Shown: positions 33,036 to 42,580 of the stretch, one piece after another
Layout of the letters: each line of letters opens with the position of its first letter
Numbering within the stretch: the first letter of the stretch is position 1
DNA from: Cyanobium sp. NIES-981
Lineage (GTDB): Bacteria; Cyanobacteriota; Cyanobacteriia; PCC-6307; Cyanobiaceae
Direction of reading: 5' to 3'
DNA: 47,497 bases
NCBI GenBank assembly: GCA_945877595.1
Contig: CAMDVN010000014.1
Coordinates: 1 to 47,497 of the forward strand
Position numbers and translations under genes: made by a program
Notes under the pieces: generated by a model
What the model saw: only the letters and a program-made list of their open reading frames with translations
What the model was told of the DNA's origin: nothing
The model's database searches: none

Positions 33036-33434
33036 CTAAGCGAGGTCGAGCTGCTCCAGCAGCCAGCGGCGCAGGCGATCGCCCATCAGCCGCGGCGGCA
33101 CCCGCGGCAGGAGGCGAAGGCCAGCAGGGGTTTGCAGAGCCAGCACAGGCACCTCCAGGCCATAGCGCATCTGCAGCGCGGCATCGGTGTCGATGTCGAT
33201 CACGCTGAGCTGGAGCCTCGGTTTTGAGCCGGCGTCAAGGTGCGGGCTTCGCCCATCGGCCGGGCCTAACGGATGGGCCGGGCCTAATGCATGGGCCGGG
33301 CCTAACGCATGGGCCGGGCCTTGCTCAAAGCCTGCGACTTGCTCAAAGCCTGCGTCTGGCTCGAGAGCCCGCAACCTCTCCTCGAGCCCCTCACAGAGGC
33401 AACATCCACGGCGCGAATACAACAGCAGGTCCAT
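33036..33434 (-). CDS. glutaredoxin-like DUF836 protein with repeat insertion
   Basis: 132 aa. [19 protein letters not shown] (CCLC redox site, C11-C14 region) opens a thioredoxin-like fold; the later half [25 protein letters not shown] has the cis-Pro. DUF836 proteins are usually about 80-90 aa. Here residues about 30-60 are an insertion with four ALGPAH-type hexapeptides coded by an 18-bp tandem repeat. The thiol site is intact. Gene order yidD-DUF836-murE is normal for picocyanobacteria. Confidence 0.83.
   Translation of the reverse strand: MDLLLYSRRGCCLCEGLEERLRALEPDAGFEQVAGFEQGPAHALGPAHALGPAHPLGPADGRSPHLDAGSKPRLQLSVIDIDTDAALQMRYGLEVPVLALQTPAGLRLLPRVPPRLMGDRLRRWLLEQLDLA
33254..33356. repeat. 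two adjacent 18-bp tandem repeats
   Basis: Units CATGGGCCGGGCCTAACG (33254, 33272, 33290, 33308) and TTGCTCAAAGCCTGCGAC (about 33321, 33339) lie inside the DUF836 gene, keeping its frame. Confidence 0.93.
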
Positions 33435-33480
33435 GGGTGGCTCAGATCAGCGCGTGGGTCAGGTCAACCGGCAAGCAAGG

Positions 33481-33555
33481 ACTGAATCAGCTACTCACTC
33501 AGCTGCTCACTCGGCTGCTCAATCAGCCAGTTAGTCAGTTAGTCAGTTAGTCAGG
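33481..33555. repeat. short tandem repeats after yidD
   Basis: CAGTTAGT eight-base units repeat about three and a half times at 33528-33554 across the yidD stop codon; less regular CAGCTGCTCACT-like units precede them. The gap 33435-33546 holds no gene. Confidence 0.8.
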
Positions 33556-33828
33556 CACAGGGTCGCAGCCGCAGGGGGTGAAGGGATGGCAGCGCAGGAG
33601 CCGCCGCAAGGTGAGCCAGCAGCCCTTCAAGGCGCCGTGGCGGTTGATGGCCTCGAGCCCGTAGGCACTGCAGCTGGGGATGAAGCGGCAGCGGGGGCCC
33701 AGCAGCGGCGAGATCCACTGGCGATAGATCCCAATCAGCGTCAGCAGGATCCAGGCCAGCGGGCTGATCGGTTCCGGCAGGGCTGGATCGCCGCCCTGGG
33801 GCCCCTTGGTGGGCTCCTTGGTGGACAC
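33547..33828 (-). CDS. yidD: membrane protein insertion efficiency factor YidD
   Basis: 93 aa from GTG 33828; ATG 33954 would give 135 aa, but the added part is low-complexity and would sit in the rpsD promoter region. The core is complete: [39 protein letters not shown], and [14 protein letters not shown]. YidD assists YidC. It is divergent from rpsD and first in the yidD-DUF836-murE run. A 12-bp tandem repeat (33804-33839) codes its N-terminus and supplies the GTG. Confidence 0.88.
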   Translation of the reverse strand: MSTKEPTKGPQGGDPALPEPISPLAWILLTLIGIYRQWISPLLGPRCRFIPSCSAYGLEAINRHGALKGCWLTLRRLLRCHPFTPCGCDPVPD

Positions 33829-33839
33829 CTTGGTGGGCG
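33804..33839. repeat. 12-bp tandem repeat, three units
   Basis: CCTTGGTGGGCT, CCTTGGTGGACA and CCTTGGTGGGCG start at 33804, 33816 and 33828, at the N-terminal end of yidD. Confidence 0.9.
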
Positions 33840-34003
33840 CCTGCTGGAGCGACTCGGCCCCCAGCACGGGGGTCAGATCAAGCTCCCGAGGGCCAACCGA
33901 TAAGATCGACCGTTGGCGCAGCACGTCAGTGGTTGTTGGGGGCTTCCCCAGCATGCCTGCCGGGCCGCTCCAAATCCATGCGTCCCATCGACAACTCCAT
34001 CCC

Positions 34004-34612
34004 ATGTCTCGCTACCGCGGCCCTCGCCTGAGGATCACGCGGCGCTTGGGAGACCTTCCCGGTCTCACCCGTAAGGCCGCCAAACGGTCTTATCCCCCCG
34101 GTCAGCACGGCCAAGCCCGTCGCAAGCGCTCCGAATACGCCATCCGTTTGGAAGAGAAGCAGAAGCTTCGCTTTAACTACGGAATTTCTGAACGTCAGCT
34201 CGTTCGCTACGTCAAGAAAGCCCGTGCCCAGGAGGGTTCCACCGGAACCAACCTGCTCAAGCTGCTCGAGAACCGTCTCGACAATGTGTGCTTCCGCCTT
34301 GGCTTCGGCCCCACCGTGCCCGGTGCCCGTCAGCTGGTGAACCACGGTCACGTCACCGTGAACGGTCGTGTCGTCGACATCCCCAGCTTCCAGTGCAAAG
34401 CCGGTGATGTGGTCGCAATCCGCGAGCGCAAGCAAAGCAAGAAACTGGCAGAAGGCAACCTGGAATTCCCAGGTCTGGCCAACATCCCGCCCCACCTTGA
34501 GCTCGACAAGAACAAGATGACCGCCAAAGTCATCAGCAAGTGCGAGCGCGAGTGGGTCGCCCTCGAGATCAATGAACTCCTGGTGGTTGAGTTCTACTCC
34601 CGCAAGGTTTGA
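34004..34612 (+). CDS. rpsD: 30S ribosomal protein S4
   Basis: 202 aa from ATG 34004, the usual size. [48 protein letters not shown] and the S4 RNA-binding domain [20 protein letters not shown] are all present, ending [11 protein letters not shown]4 nucleates assembly of the small subunit on 16S rRNA. A single-gene transcript is likely because a clear terminator follows. Confidence 0.98.
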   Translation: MSRYRGPRLRITRRLGDLPGLTRKAAKRSYPPGQHGQARRKRSEYAIRLEEKQKLRFNYGISERQLVRYVKKARAQEGSTGTNLLKLLENRLDNVCFRLGFGPTVPGARQLVNHGHVTVNGRVVDIPSFQCKAGDVVAIRERKQSKKLAEGNLEFPGLANIPPHLELDKNKMTAKVISKCEREWVALEINELLVVEFYSRKV

Positions 34613-34647
34613 TCAACCGGCGGTTTGGTGATCCAACCCGTCACTTG

Positions 34648-34672
34648 GCCCGGCATTCGCCGGGCTTTTTTT
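34648..34672 (+). terminator. intrinsic terminator of rpsD
   Basis: GCCCGGC, loop ATTC, GCCGGGC, then seven T: a textbook rho-independent terminator 35 bases after the rpsD stop. It also lies just beyond the end of convergent trpC. Confidence 0.93.
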
Positions 34673-34683
34673 GTGGGCTGCTC

Positions 34684-35589
34684 TCAGCCCCCGATCAGGG
34701 CCTCAAGGGCTGCCGTCACATCGTCCTGCCGCATCAGCGCTTCGCCTACGAGCACTGCATCGGCGCCGGCGCCCTGCATCCGGTCGAGGTCATCTCTGCT
34801 GAACAGGCCCGACTCACTGACGAGCAGGCAGCCCCGCTCACGGATCTGGTCTCCGTAGGTTGCGGTGAGTTGATCGGTGGTGGCCAGGTCGGTGACAAAC
34901 GTGCTGAGGTCGCGGTTGTTGATGCCGATCAGGCTGCGGGCAGACGCGGGATCGGCCCAATGGGGCAGGGCCAGCACCCGTTCCAGCTCGGCGGCGTCGT
35001 GCACCTCGATCAGCACGGCCAGGCCCAGGCTGCGGGCCACCTTGAGCAGGTAGCCCAGGTCTTGGTCGGTGAGGATCGCAGCGATCAGCAGGGCCGCGTC
35101 AGCCCCGGCAGCGCGGGCTTGGTACAGCTGATAGGGGCTGAGGATGAAGTCTTTGCAGAGCAGGGGCAACTCCACGGCCTGGCGCACCTGCACCAGCACG
35201 TCGAAGCCCCCCTGAAAGAACTGTCGGTCAGTGAGCACTGAGAGGCAGCTGGCACCTCCGGCGGCATAGCCGCGGGCGATCGCCTCGGGGTTGAAGTCCT
35301 CCCGGATCACCCCTTTGCTGGGGCTGGCTTTCTTGATTTCGGCAATCACCGCCGGCTTGCGGCAGGACGCCTTCAGGGCCGCCACAAAATCGAGCGGTGC
35401 GGGGAGTTCGGCGACCTGCTTTTTGAGCTGGTCCAGGGTGACCCGCTCCCGGGCGCTGGCCACCTCGCGGTCTTTGGCCCAGACGATCTCCTCAAGGATG
35501 TGACGGGGTTCGCTCTCCGCATGGGGAACGGCGTATTCGAGGTGGGCCACCTTGACCTTGGGGCTGGGTGGCCGGCGACGGAATTCCAT
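34684..35589 (-). CDS. trpC: indole-3-glycerol phosphate synthase
   Basis: 301 aa. [20 protein letters not shown] near 80 holds the catalytic lysine, then [34 protein letters not shown] and LVSESGL: all TrpC barrel landmarks. It closes the indole ring in tryptophan synthesis. The N-terminal extension of about 45 residues is common in cyanobacterial TrpC. It follows lpdA by four bases. Confidence 0.96.
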   Translation of the reverse strand: MEFRRRPPSPKVKVAHLEYAVPHAESEPRHILEEIVWAKDREVASARERVTLDQLKKQVAELPAPLDFVAALKASCRKPAVIAEIKKASPSKGVIREDFNPEAIARGYAAGGASCLSVLTDRQFFQGGFDVLVQVRQAVELPLLCKDFILSPYQLYQARAAGADAALLIAAILTDQDLGYLLKVARSLGLAVLIEVHDAAELERVLALPHWADPASARSLIGINNRDLSTFVTDLATTDQLTATYGDQIRERGCLLVSESGLFSRDDLDRMQGAGADAVLVGEALMRQDDVTAALEALIGG

Positions 35590-35593
35590 GGGC

Positions 35594-37054
35594 TCAGGCT
35601 GTCACAGCAGCGCTGGTGAGGGCCATCGCCGCCTGCTTGTAGGCCACTTCGACCACCTCGCTCAAGGTGGGGTGGGTGTGCACCTCTTTGGCCAGTTGGC
35701 GCACGCTCTGGCGACGGGCCACGGCGTTGGCGATTTCCTGGATGAGATCGGCCGCATGCAGGCCGTAGATGTGGGCACCGAGCACCTCCCCGCTTGACTT
35801 GTTGAACAAGAGTTTCATCAGGCCGTCGCTCTCAAGCTCAGCCAGGGCTTTGGAGTTGGCCTTGAAATAGCTGCGCACACTGCCGAGCTCAAAGCCCTCC
35901 TTCTCAGCGAGCTGCTTGGCATCGGCTTCACTGAGGCCCACCGAGCTGATCTCGGGGTGGGTAAAGGTGGCTGCCGGGATTGAGCGGTAATCGATCTGGC
36001 GGGCATGGCCCAAAATGTTGTCAATGGCCACGGCGCCCTGGGCGGCAGCGGTGTGGGCCAACATCATTTTGCCGGTCACATCGCCCACAGCCCAGAGGTG
36101 GGGCACGGGTTCGCCCTCGACCAGCACCTGCATTGCGTCGTTGACGGGAATGAAGCCGCGCTGGGTTTCAACCCCCACTGAAGCCAGGTTGAGCTCCTTG
36201 CTGCTGGGCACACGACCGGTGGCCACCAGCACCGCATCCACTTCGAGGGTCTCCACCAGCTCCTTGGTGCCCATGTTGGCCAGCTCGATCGTGACCGGAC
36301 ATCCTGGAGTGACCTTGCGGGCCAACACGCCGGCGCGGGCGTCGATGTCGCGGCCGTCGATCAGGTTCCGGGCCGCGAGCTTGGCGATGTCGGGATCGAA
36401 GGTGGGCATCACCCGATCGAGGGCCTCGATCATGGTCACCTCACAACCCAGGGCGGTGTAGACGTCGGCAAATTCCAGGCCGATGTAACCACTGCCGATG
36501 ATGGCCAGCCAGCGGGGCAGCCACTCGAGGCTCACGGCTTCATCACTGGTGAAGACCGTGCGGCCATCGGTCTCGATGCCGGGCGGCACAAACGGCTCCG
36601 AGCCGGTGGCAATGATCACCTCGCGGGCGTTGTAGATCCGCTCGATGCCGCTGCCGCTTTCGCGCACGGCCACCCGCTGGGAGCCCTCAAGGCGCCCCTT
36701 GCCCCGCAGAATCGTGGCGCCAGCGCGCTCCAGGGTCTTGGTGAGATTGGTGCGAATCGTGGCCACCAGCTGGTTGGCGTGGTCGGCGATCTTCTGGCGC
36801 TCAAAGCGCACTGGGGCGGCGTGGATGCCGAAGCCGGCCAGATGCTCGGCATCGGCCAACTCCCGCACCCGGCCACTCGCGGCCAGCAGGGCCTTGGAGG
36901 GCACGCAGCCACGGTTGACGCAAGTGCCGCCCATGTCGCCGGATTCGACGATCGCCACCTTGAGACCGTGCTCGCAGCCGTGTTTGGCGGCATCAAAGCC
37001 GCCGTAACCGGCACCGATCACGATCACGTCAAAGTCGAAGCTGCCGTCGATCAC
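35594..37054 (-). CDS. lpdA: dihydrolipoyl dehydrogenase
   Basis: 486 aa from GTG 37054, which overlaps the TrmH-family stop (GTGA). FAD motif VIGAGYGG, redox disulfide C45/C50 in [18 protein letters not shown] motif [28 protein letters not shown], and the C-terminal His-Glu pair in [11 protein letters not shown]. It is the E3 of pyruvate dehydrogenase and glycine cleavage. It forms one minus-strand run with trpC. Confidence 0.96.
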   Translation of the reverse strand: MIDGSFDFDVIVIGAGYGGFDAAKHGCEHGLKVAIVESGDMGGTCVNRGCVPSKALLAASGRVRELADAEHLAGFGIHAAPVRFERQKIADHANQLVATIRTNLTKTLERAGATILRGKGRLEGSQRVAVRESGSGIERIYNAREVIIATGSEPFVPPGIETDGRTVFTSDEAVSLEWLPRWLAIIGSGYIGLEFADVYTALGCEVTMIEALDRVMPTFDPDIAKLAARNLIDGRDIDARAGVLARKVTPGCPVTIELANMGTKELVETLEVDAVLVATGRVPSSKELNLASVGVETQRGFIPVNDAMQVLVEGEPVPHLWAVGDVTGKMMLAHTAAAQGAVAIDNILGHARQIDYRSIPAATFTHPEISSVGLSEADAKQLAEKEGFELGSVRSYFKANSKALAELESDGLMKLLFNKSSGEVLGAHIYGLHAADLIQEIANAVARRQSVRQLAKEVHTHPTLSEVVEVAYKQAAMALTSAAVTA

Positions 37055-37938
37055 GGTGCCGTTGTCGCATCAGAGGGGGGCATTCTGACCTGTTGCCTCA
37101 AACGCTCAAGCAAGAGGGGCGCTGCGGCTACCGCCACGTTGAGGGATTCGACGGCAGGGCTGTGGGGAACGGTCACCCAATCGGTGGCGTGCTCCAGCAA
37201 GGCAGGGCTGAGGCCGGCTCCCTCGCTGCCGAGCAGCAGCAGGGTGGGGCGGCACCAGTCGAGTTCCCAATAGGGCTTGGCGGCCGCGCGCCCCGCTTGG
37301 TGGGCCCCCGGCGGCACACTCGCCACCAGCTGCATGCCCCGGCTGCGGGCCAGCTGCAGCTGGCCTTGCAGCTCGGCTGGGTCTTGTCGAAGCGGCGGCA
37401 GGGCCAGGGCCGCCCCGGCCGAGGCTCGTAACACCTTGGGCTGCAGAGGATCGGCGCCACCGCACTGCCAAACCTGCTCGATACCCGCGGCCAGGGCGGT
37501 GCGCAGCAGCGTGCCCAGGTTGCCGGGATCCTGCACCCCGTCGAGCACCAGGCCAAAGCCGAGCTCTGACGGAGACTTGGGCCGAGGTGGATGCAGCGTC
37601 ATCACGACGCCATCGGGGTGCTCGGTGGTCGCCATGGCCGCCAGCACCATTTCGGTGGCGGGGATGACCCGCCCAGCTGGGCCGATCAGGGCCAGTAGGC
37701 CTTGGCGCAACGCAACGTTGTGCTCCAGCCAGCGGGGGGTGGCGACGAGGTCGACGGGGGCGAGGCCCAGCCGCAGGCTTTCCTGGGCCAGGTGGGTTCC
37801 TTCGAGGAGCAGCAGGTTGAGGCTGCGGCGGCCTTTGGCACTGTGCAGCTCCCGCAGGCGCTGCACCAGGGGATTGCGGCGGCTGCTGATCAGGCCGTCA
37901 ACCTCTGGCTGCCTTTCAGGTGGATGGCTTCCCTGCAA
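37051..37938 (-). CDS. TrmH/SpoU-family RNA 2'-O-methyltransferase
   Basis: 295 aa from TTG 37938. An N-terminal substrate-recognition domain (LISSRRNPLVQRLRELHSAK, LLLLEGTHL) precedes the knotted SPOUT domain: LVLDGVQDPGNLGTLLRTA (motif 1, catalytic Arg), LLLLGSEGAGLSP (motif 2) and VTVPHSPAVESLNVAVAAAP (motif 3). It methylates a ribose in rRNA or tRNA; the exact site is not predictable. The start lies five bases after the 82-aa gene. Confidence 0.9.
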   Translation of the reverse strand: MQGSHPPERQPEVDGLISSRRNPLVQRLRELHSAKGRRSLNLLLLEGTHLAQESLRLGLAPVDLVATPRWLEHNVALRQGLLALIGPAGRVIPATEMVLAAMATTEHPDGVVMTLHPPRPKSPSELGFGLVLDGVQDPGNLGTLLRTALAAGIEQVWQCGGADPLQPKVLRASAGAALALPPLRQDPAELQGQLQLARSRGMQLVASVPPGAHQAGRAAAKPYWELDWCRPTLLLLGSEGAGLSPALLEHATDWVTVPHSPAVESLNVAVAAAPLLLERLRQQVRMPPSDATTAP

Positions 37939-37943
37939 TGGGC

Positions 37944-38192
37944 TCAGAAGGTCTGGGTGCGACGCACGTGCAGGGTGTCATGAATGAGCATTTCTTTGCC
38001 GTCGATGTCCAAACCACGGACAGCGGCGATTTCTCCTTTGAGCCCTTCGGCAGAAAGATTTTCGATCATTTTCTTGATCAAAACATCTTCAATCGTCGTC
38101 TGATCGAAGGAGTCTGGGGTGAGTTTCTCAAGAAATTTGCCCAACTTTGAGGCCATGACCTCGGGAGCGTTGCTGATCTTGAGAACAATCAT
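37944..38192 (-). CDS. conserved-looking small protein, unknown
   Basis: 82 aa from ATG 38192. MIVLKISNAPEVMASKLGKF, then LTPDSFDQTTIEDVLIKKMI, ENLSAEGLKGEIAAVRGLDI and LHVRRTQTF. No family was recognised. It is soluble, with an alpha/beta pattern. A longer reading through 38279 only translates the tRNA-Leu gene and should be ignored. It sits ten bases after the tRNA and five before the TrmH-family gene, so it may share transcripts with both. Confidence 0.7.
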   Translation of the reverse strand: MIVLKISNAPEVMASKLGKFLEKLTPDSFDQTTIEDVLIKKMIENLSAEGLKGEIAAVRGLDIDGKEMLIHDTLHVRRTQTF

Positions 38193-38201
38193 GATGAGGG
38201 A

Positions 38202-38285
38202 TGCGGATGGGGAGACTTGAACTCCCACGACATTGCTGCCACTAGTACCTGAAACTAGCGCGTCTACCAATTCCGCCACATCCGC
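38202..38285 (-). tRNA. tRNA-Leu(CAG)
   Basis: On the minus strand the acceptor arm GCGGATG pairs with CATCCGC, the D arm holds GGCGGAATTGGTAGACGCGC, and the anticodon loop TTTCAGG (anticodon CAG) closes a CTAG-type stem. A class II variable arm and the T arm GGGAGTTCAAGTCTCCC follow. CCA is not encoded. Confidence 0.95.
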
Positions 38286-38452
38286 AAGATGTGCTGCCCG
38301 GAGGCAACCTGGCGTGCCGCCGATGGCGACTCCGTCACTTTACGACATGGTGGGGCATTGATCGGCCCCAGTCCAGTTCGGGTGGCGGACGTCTAGACGG
38401 TCTCACTTTTTGTTGTCAAGATGCGCGCCATAGAGCCCGGACAGCCCTTTCC

Positions 38453-39754
38453 ATGACCTACACCGCTGTCCCAGCCATGGCGATCCGCAATCCTCAGCTT
38501 GAGATTGCCGGCGGACGGGTGCTTAGCGGTGAGCTCAGCGTGAGTGGGGCCAAGAACTCGGCCCTCGTGCTCATGGCGGCCTGTCTGTTGACGCGTGATC
38601 AACTGCGGCTCCGCAACGTCCCCCCGCTCACCGACATCACGGCGATGGGCGAAATGCTCTCGAGCCTGGGTTGTCAAGTGGTGCGCAAGGGCGATTGCCT
38701 GGAGCTCACCGGGGATCGCATCAGCACGGCGGCGGCCCCCTATGAACTGGTCAACAGCCTGCGGGCCAGCTTCTTTTGTATCGGTCCCCTCTTGGCCCGT
38801 ATGGGCATGGCGCGGGTGCCCCTGCCCGGCGGCTGCCAGATCGGTACCCGGCCGGTGGTGGAGCATGTCAAGGGGCTGAAGGCGATGGGCGCCCAGGTCA
38901 CGATTGAGCACGGCATTGTTTCTGCCGTCATGCCCGGCAGGGGCCATCGCCTCAAGGGCGGGCGCATCCACCTCGATTGCCCCAGCGTGGGTGCCACCGA
39001 AACGCTGATGATGGCGGCGGTGCTGGCTGACGGTGAAACCGTCATTGACAACGCTGCTCAAGAGCCCGAAGTGATCGATCTGGCTGGCCTGCTGATCGCC
39101 ATGGGCGGGCGGGTGCGGGGGGCCGGCACTCCCACGATCACGATTGCGGGAGTTGATCGTTTGCACGGGGCGGACTACGCCGTGATCCCCGATCGCATCG
39201 AGGCGGGCACCTTTTTGCTGGCGGCGGCGATCACCCGCTCAGCGATGCGGATCTCACCGGTGATCCCCGAGCACCTCGGAGCTGTGATCACCAAGCTGGA
39301 GGAGGCGGGTTGTGTGATCCGGCCCGATGGGATTGGCGTCGAGATCGTGGCGCGCCAGATCAATGCGGTGGACCTGCGCACCCAACCCTTCCCAGGCTTT
39401 CCAACCGACCTGCAGGCCCCGTTCATGAGCCTGCTGGCCACCGCCAAGGGCACCAGCGTCATTACCGAAAATATCTTTGAGAATCGTTTGCAGCATGTCG
39501 CCGAGCTCCAGCGCATGGGCGCGGCGATTCGCATGCAGGGCAACACGGCCTTTGTCGAGGGGGTGCCCCGGCTCAGTGGTGCGCCAGTGCAGGGAACCGA
39601 TCTACGTGCTTCAGCGGCCATGGTGCTGGCCGGTTTGGCAGCCGAGGGCCTCACCACCGTGCGGGGGCTTGAATACCTCGATCGTGGCTATGCCCACCTC
39701 GAAGACAAGCTCAATGCGGCGGGGGCCCAAATCAAACGGGTCAGCAGCTACTAA
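38453..39754 (+). CDS. murA: UDP-GlcNAc 1-carboxyvinyltransferase MurA
   Basis: 434 aa from ATG 38453 (ATG 38477 is possible). [14 protein letters not shown] (Lys34), [19 protein letters not shown] with the catalytic Cys128 that fosfomycin targets, and [16 protein letters not shown]. It moves enolpyruvate from PEP to UDP-GlcNAc, the first committed step of peptidoglycan. The tRNA-Leu(CAA) gene starts 12 bases after the stop. Confidence 0.96.
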   Translation: MTYTAVPAMAIRNPQLEIAGGRVLSGELSVSGAKNSALVLMAACLLTRDQLRLRNVPPLTDITAMGEMLSSLGCQVVRKGDCLELTGDRISTAAAPYELVNSLRASFFCIGPLLARMGMARVPLPGGCQIGTRPVVEHVKGLKAMGAQVTIEHGIVSAVMPGRGHRLKGGRIHLDCPSVGATETLMMAAVLADGETVIDNAAQEPEVIDLAGLLIAMGGRVRGAGTPTITIAGVDRLHGADYAVIPDRIEAGTFLLAAAITRSAMRISPVIPEHLGAVITKLEEAGCVIRPDGIGVEIVARQINAVDLRTQPFPGFPTDLQAPFMSLLATAKGTSVITENIFENRLQHVAELQRMGAAIRMQGNTAFVEGVPRLSGAPVQGTDLRASAAMVLAGLAAEGLTTVRGLEYLDRGYAHLEDKLNAAGAQIKRVSSY

Positions 39755-39766
39755 GCTCTTAGATGC

Positions 39767-39848
39767 GGGAGCGTGCCGGAATTGGTAGACGGACTCGACT
39801 CAAAATCGAGCGCCTTCGGGCATGTGGGTTCGAGTCCCACCGCTCCCA
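39767..39848 (+). tRNA. tRNA-Leu(CAA)
   Basis: The acceptor GGGAGCG pairs with CGCTCCC. The D arm has CCGGAATTGGTAGACGG, the anticodon loop CTCAAAA (anticodon CAA) lies in a CTCGA/TCGAG stem, then comes a variable arm GCGCCTTCGGGCAT and the T arm GTGGGTTCGAGTCCCAC. CCA is not encoded. Confidence 0.96.
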
Positions 39849-39871
39849 TCACCCCCATCACTGATCCGGTG

Positions 39872-41077
39872 ATGGACACCTACGCACGCTTTCCCCTCGA
39901 GCTGGTTCGGGGGCGAGGCGTTTGGCTGTGGGATAGCGACGGCAATCGCTACCTCGATTGCGTTGCTGGGATTGCTGTGTGTGCCTTGGGCCACAGCGAT
40001 CGGCGCCTCAAAGCTGCTCTGTGTCGCCAGCTGGGCAGGCTCCAGCATGTGTCCAACCTCTACCGGATTCCTGAGCAGCAGCAGCTGGCGGCCCAGATCA
40101 CTGAGCGCAGTTGTTTTGATCGGGTCTTTTTCTGCAATTCAGGTGCCGAGGCCAATGAAGCCGCCATCAAGTTGGCCCGCAAACACGGGCACACGGTGCG
40201 TGGCATCGGCAACGAGCCGGGTCGGGGCCCGCTGATCTTGACCGCCCAGGCCAGCTTCCATGGCCGCACCCTGGCGGCGGTCAGCGCCACGGGCCAGCCC
40301 AAGTACCACCAGGGCTTCGAGCCGATGGTGGAGGGATTTCGCTATTTCCCTTACAACGACACCGCTGCGTTTGAATCCCTGTTTGCCGCCTGTGAGGTCG
40401 AAGGTCCCCGGGTGGCGGCCGTGCTGCTTGAACCCCTCCAGGGCGAGGGGGGCGTGATCCCGGGGGATCCAGCCTTCTTTGCGCGGGTGCGTCAGCTGTG
40501 CGATCAGCACGGCGTTCTGTTGATCTTCGATGAGGTACAGATCGGCGTGGGCCGCAGTGGCTGCCTCTGGGGTTACGAACAGTTGGGCGTGGAGCCCGAC
40601 GCCTTCACGCTGGCGAAAGGGCTGGGCGGCGGTATCCCGATCGGGGCGCTCGCGGTGAAAAAGGCTGTGGATCACTTCAAGCCGGGTGAGCACGCCAGCA
40701 CCTTTGGTGGCAATCCCTTTGCCTGCCGAGCCGGCCTCACGGTGCTGGCCGAGATTGAGCGCCGGCGGCTGTTGCCCCACGTGCAGCGCATGGGGGAGAT
40801 GCTGCAGTTGCTGCTGTCAGATTTGGTGGGCCGGCATCCCACGGTGTTTGAAGCGGTGCGGGGCTGGGGCCTGCTGCAGGGTCTTGTGCTTCGCGCCGAT
40901 GCAGGCCTCACGGCGCCAGAGCTGGTGAAGGCGGCCATGGCCCAAGGCCTGCTGCTGGTCCCAGCGGGTCCGGCGGTGGTGCGCTTCGTCCCGCCGCTGG
41001 TGATCCAGGCCCGTGAGCTGCGTCGGGCTGTCGCCTGCCTCGAGAGGGCCCTGCAGGAGCTCCGTGGCGCCGCCTGA
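39872..41077 (+). CDS. argD: acetylornithine aminotransferase
   Basis: 401 aa from ATG 39872, 23 bases after the tRNA. Class III aminotransferase with CNSGAEANEAAIKLAR, SFHGRTLAAVSATG, LLIFDEVQIGVGRSG (Asp220) and TLAKGLGGGIPIGA with PLP Lys249. It converts N-acetylglutamate semialdehyde to N-acetylornithine in arginine synthesis. Related ornithine or succinylornithine aminotransferases are less likely given the length and motifs. The end overlaps folC. Confidence 0.93.
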   Translation: MDTYARFPLELVRGRGVWLWDSDGNRYLDCVAGIAVCALGHSDRRLKAALCRQLGRLQHVSNLYRIPEQQQLAAQITERSCFDRVFFCNSGAEANEAAIKLARKHGHTVRGIGNEPGRGPLILTAQASFHGRTLAAVSATGQPKYHQGFEPMVEGFRYFPYNDTAAFESLFAACEVEGPRVAAVLLEPLQGEGGVIPGDPAFFARVRQLCDQHGVLLIFDEVQIGVGRSGCLWGYEQLGVEPDAFTLAKGLGGGIPIGALAVKKAVDHFKPGEHASTFGGNPFACRAGLTVLAEIERRRLLPHVQRMGEMLQLLLSDLVGRHPTVFEAVRGWGLLQGLVLRADAGLTAPELVKAAMAQGLLLVPAGPAVVRFVPPLVIQARELRRAVACLERALQELRGAA

Positions 41078-42437
41078 GCTTCGCGGCACTCCTGACCACC
41101 GCAGGAGCGCCTGCGACGATTTTGCCGATCTGATCGAGCCCTTCAGCCGTCGCGGCGTTGATCTTGGGCTCGAGCGCCTGCAGGCGGCCCTGGCCGAGTT
41201 AGGCCATCCGGAGCAGCGCTTTGCCGCGGTGCAGGTGGCTGGCACCAACGGCAAAGGCTCGATTGCCACCCTGGTGCACCAGGGGCTGCTGGCCGCGGGC
41301 CTACGCGTTGGGCTCTACACCTCGCCCCACCTGGTGAGCTGGTGTGAGCGCGTGCGCCTTGGGGCCGATCTGATTGCGCCGGCGGTGCTGCGTCGCCACC
41401 TGGAGGCGGCCACACCGGTGGCGCGGAGCCACCAGCTCACACCCTTTGAACTGGTCACGGCCGCCGCCTTCCTGGCCTTTGCCGAGGCTGAACTGGAGCT
41501 GGCGGTGCTTGAGGTGGGGCTGGGCGGACGGCTCGATGCGACCACCTGCCATCCCGATCGGGGCGTGATCGGCTTGGCCTCGGTGGGTCTTGATCACTGC
41601 GAGTTTCTGGGGCCGGATCTCAGCAGCATCGCCGCCGAGAAGGCCGGTGTGCTCCTACGGGGTTCTGTGGCGATCAGTGCGCCGCAAGTGCCCGCTGTGG
41701 CTGCTGTGTTTGAACAACGGGCCCTCGCGGTGGGGGCTGAACTGCGCTGGGTGGACCCCTTGCCCCAGGCCGCCGATGGATCCCTGCTGCTCAATGGCGG
41801 CGGCGCCCACGGCCCAGGGGAATGGGGTGCGTGCGGCCTTGGGGGAGCGGTGCAAGGTCTCAATGGCGCCGTGGCGCAAGGGGTGCTTCAAGCTTTGGCC
41901 GAGCGGGGCTGGCCGATCAAGCCGGCGGCGATCCGGGCCGGCTTTGCGGCGGCCCGCTGGCCCGGCCGTCTGCAGCCGCTCAACTGGCGGGGTGTGCCCC
42001 TGCTGCTCGATGGCGCCCACAACCTGCCCGCCGCCCAGGCCCTGCGGCGTGAGCTCGATGGCGATCCCCAGCGTTACGGTCTGGCCTCCGGACGGCGCCA
42101 CTGGGTGATCGGCATCTTGGCCAACAAGCAGGGCCCAGCAATCCTGGAAGCCCTGCTGGGCCCTACCGATTGCGCCTGGATCGTGCCCGTGGCCGCCCAC
42201 ATCAGCTGGAGCCATGGGGAGCTGGTTAAGGCGTTGCCGCAGCTGGCATCACAGCTGCTGGAAGCCGCTGATTGGCAGCATGCCGTCCAGGCTGCATCGG
42301 CACCCCCGGAGCCCAGCTCCTCAGCGGGAGGGGATGGGGCAACAGCCCACCCGAGCGCAACGGTGGTGATCGCTGGTTCCTTGTATTTGATTGGTCAGCT
42401 CTTGAGCGCCCAAGACCAGGCCTCGATCGCCCCATGA
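41064..42437 (+). CDS. folC: folylpolyglutamate/dihydrofolate synthase
   Basis: 457 aa from GTG 41064, overlapping argD by 14 bases. The Mur-ligase-like P-loop VAGTNGKGS lies at about 58-66, with TSPHLVSWCERVR, LEVGLGGRLDATT, SVGLDHCEFLG, and LLDGAHNLPAAQ in the C-terminal domain. It adds glutamate to dihydropteroate or folates. A Gly/Ala-rich loop near 235-260 looks expanded relative to the family. Confidence 0.93.
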   Translation: MAPPELRGTPDHRRSACDDFADLIEPFSRRGVDLGLERLQAALAELGHPEQRFAAVQVAGTNGKGSIATLVHQGLLAAGLRVGLYTSPHLVSWCERVRLGADLIAPAVLRRHLEAATPVARSHQLTPFELVTAAAFLAFAEAELELAVLEVGLGGRLDATTCHPDRGVIGLASVGLDHCEFLGPDLSSIAAEKAGVLLRGSVAISAPQVPAVAAVFEQRALAVGAELRWVDPLPQAADGSLLLNGGGAHGPGEWGACGLGGAVQGLNGAVAQGVLQALAERGWPIKPAAIRAGFAAARWPGRLQPLNWRGVPLLLDGAHNLPAAQALRRELDGDPQRYGLASGRRHWVIGILANKQGPAILEALLGPTDCAWIVPVAAHISWSHGELVKALPQLASQLLEAADWQHAVQAASAPPEPSSSAGGDGATAHPSATVVIAGSLYLIGQLLSAQDQASIAP

Positions 42438-42453
42438 CCCCATCGGGAGTCGG

Positions 42454-42517
42454 TGCTGATCACACTGCTCGCTGAACGCACCGCTGAACGCACTGCTGAT
42501 CACACCGCTGATCACGC
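42454..42517. repeat. 12-bp tandem repeat, about five units
   Basis: CGCTGAACGCAC (42470, 42482) and TGCTGATCACAC/CGCTGATCACGC (42454, 42494, 42506) lie between folC and the pentapeptide gene. The remaining 60 bases to the next ATG should hold its promoter. Confidence 0.9.
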
Positions 42518-42580
42518 CGCTGGGTGCTCCGTCATCCTCCCAAGATTGCGCCAGAGTGACGAGGTCGTTGAGGCAAGGCC

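Noticed and set aside
33254-33356. Repeat array considered as CRISPR
   Set aside because: Units abut without spacers, keep the reading frame of a gene, and no cas genes are present; the same applies to the other arrays.
38193-38279. N-terminal extension [11 protein letters not shown] of the 82-aa gene
   Set aside because: This stretch is the tRNA-Leu(CAG) gene read as protein; the same happens upstream of argD with tRNA-Leu(CAA).
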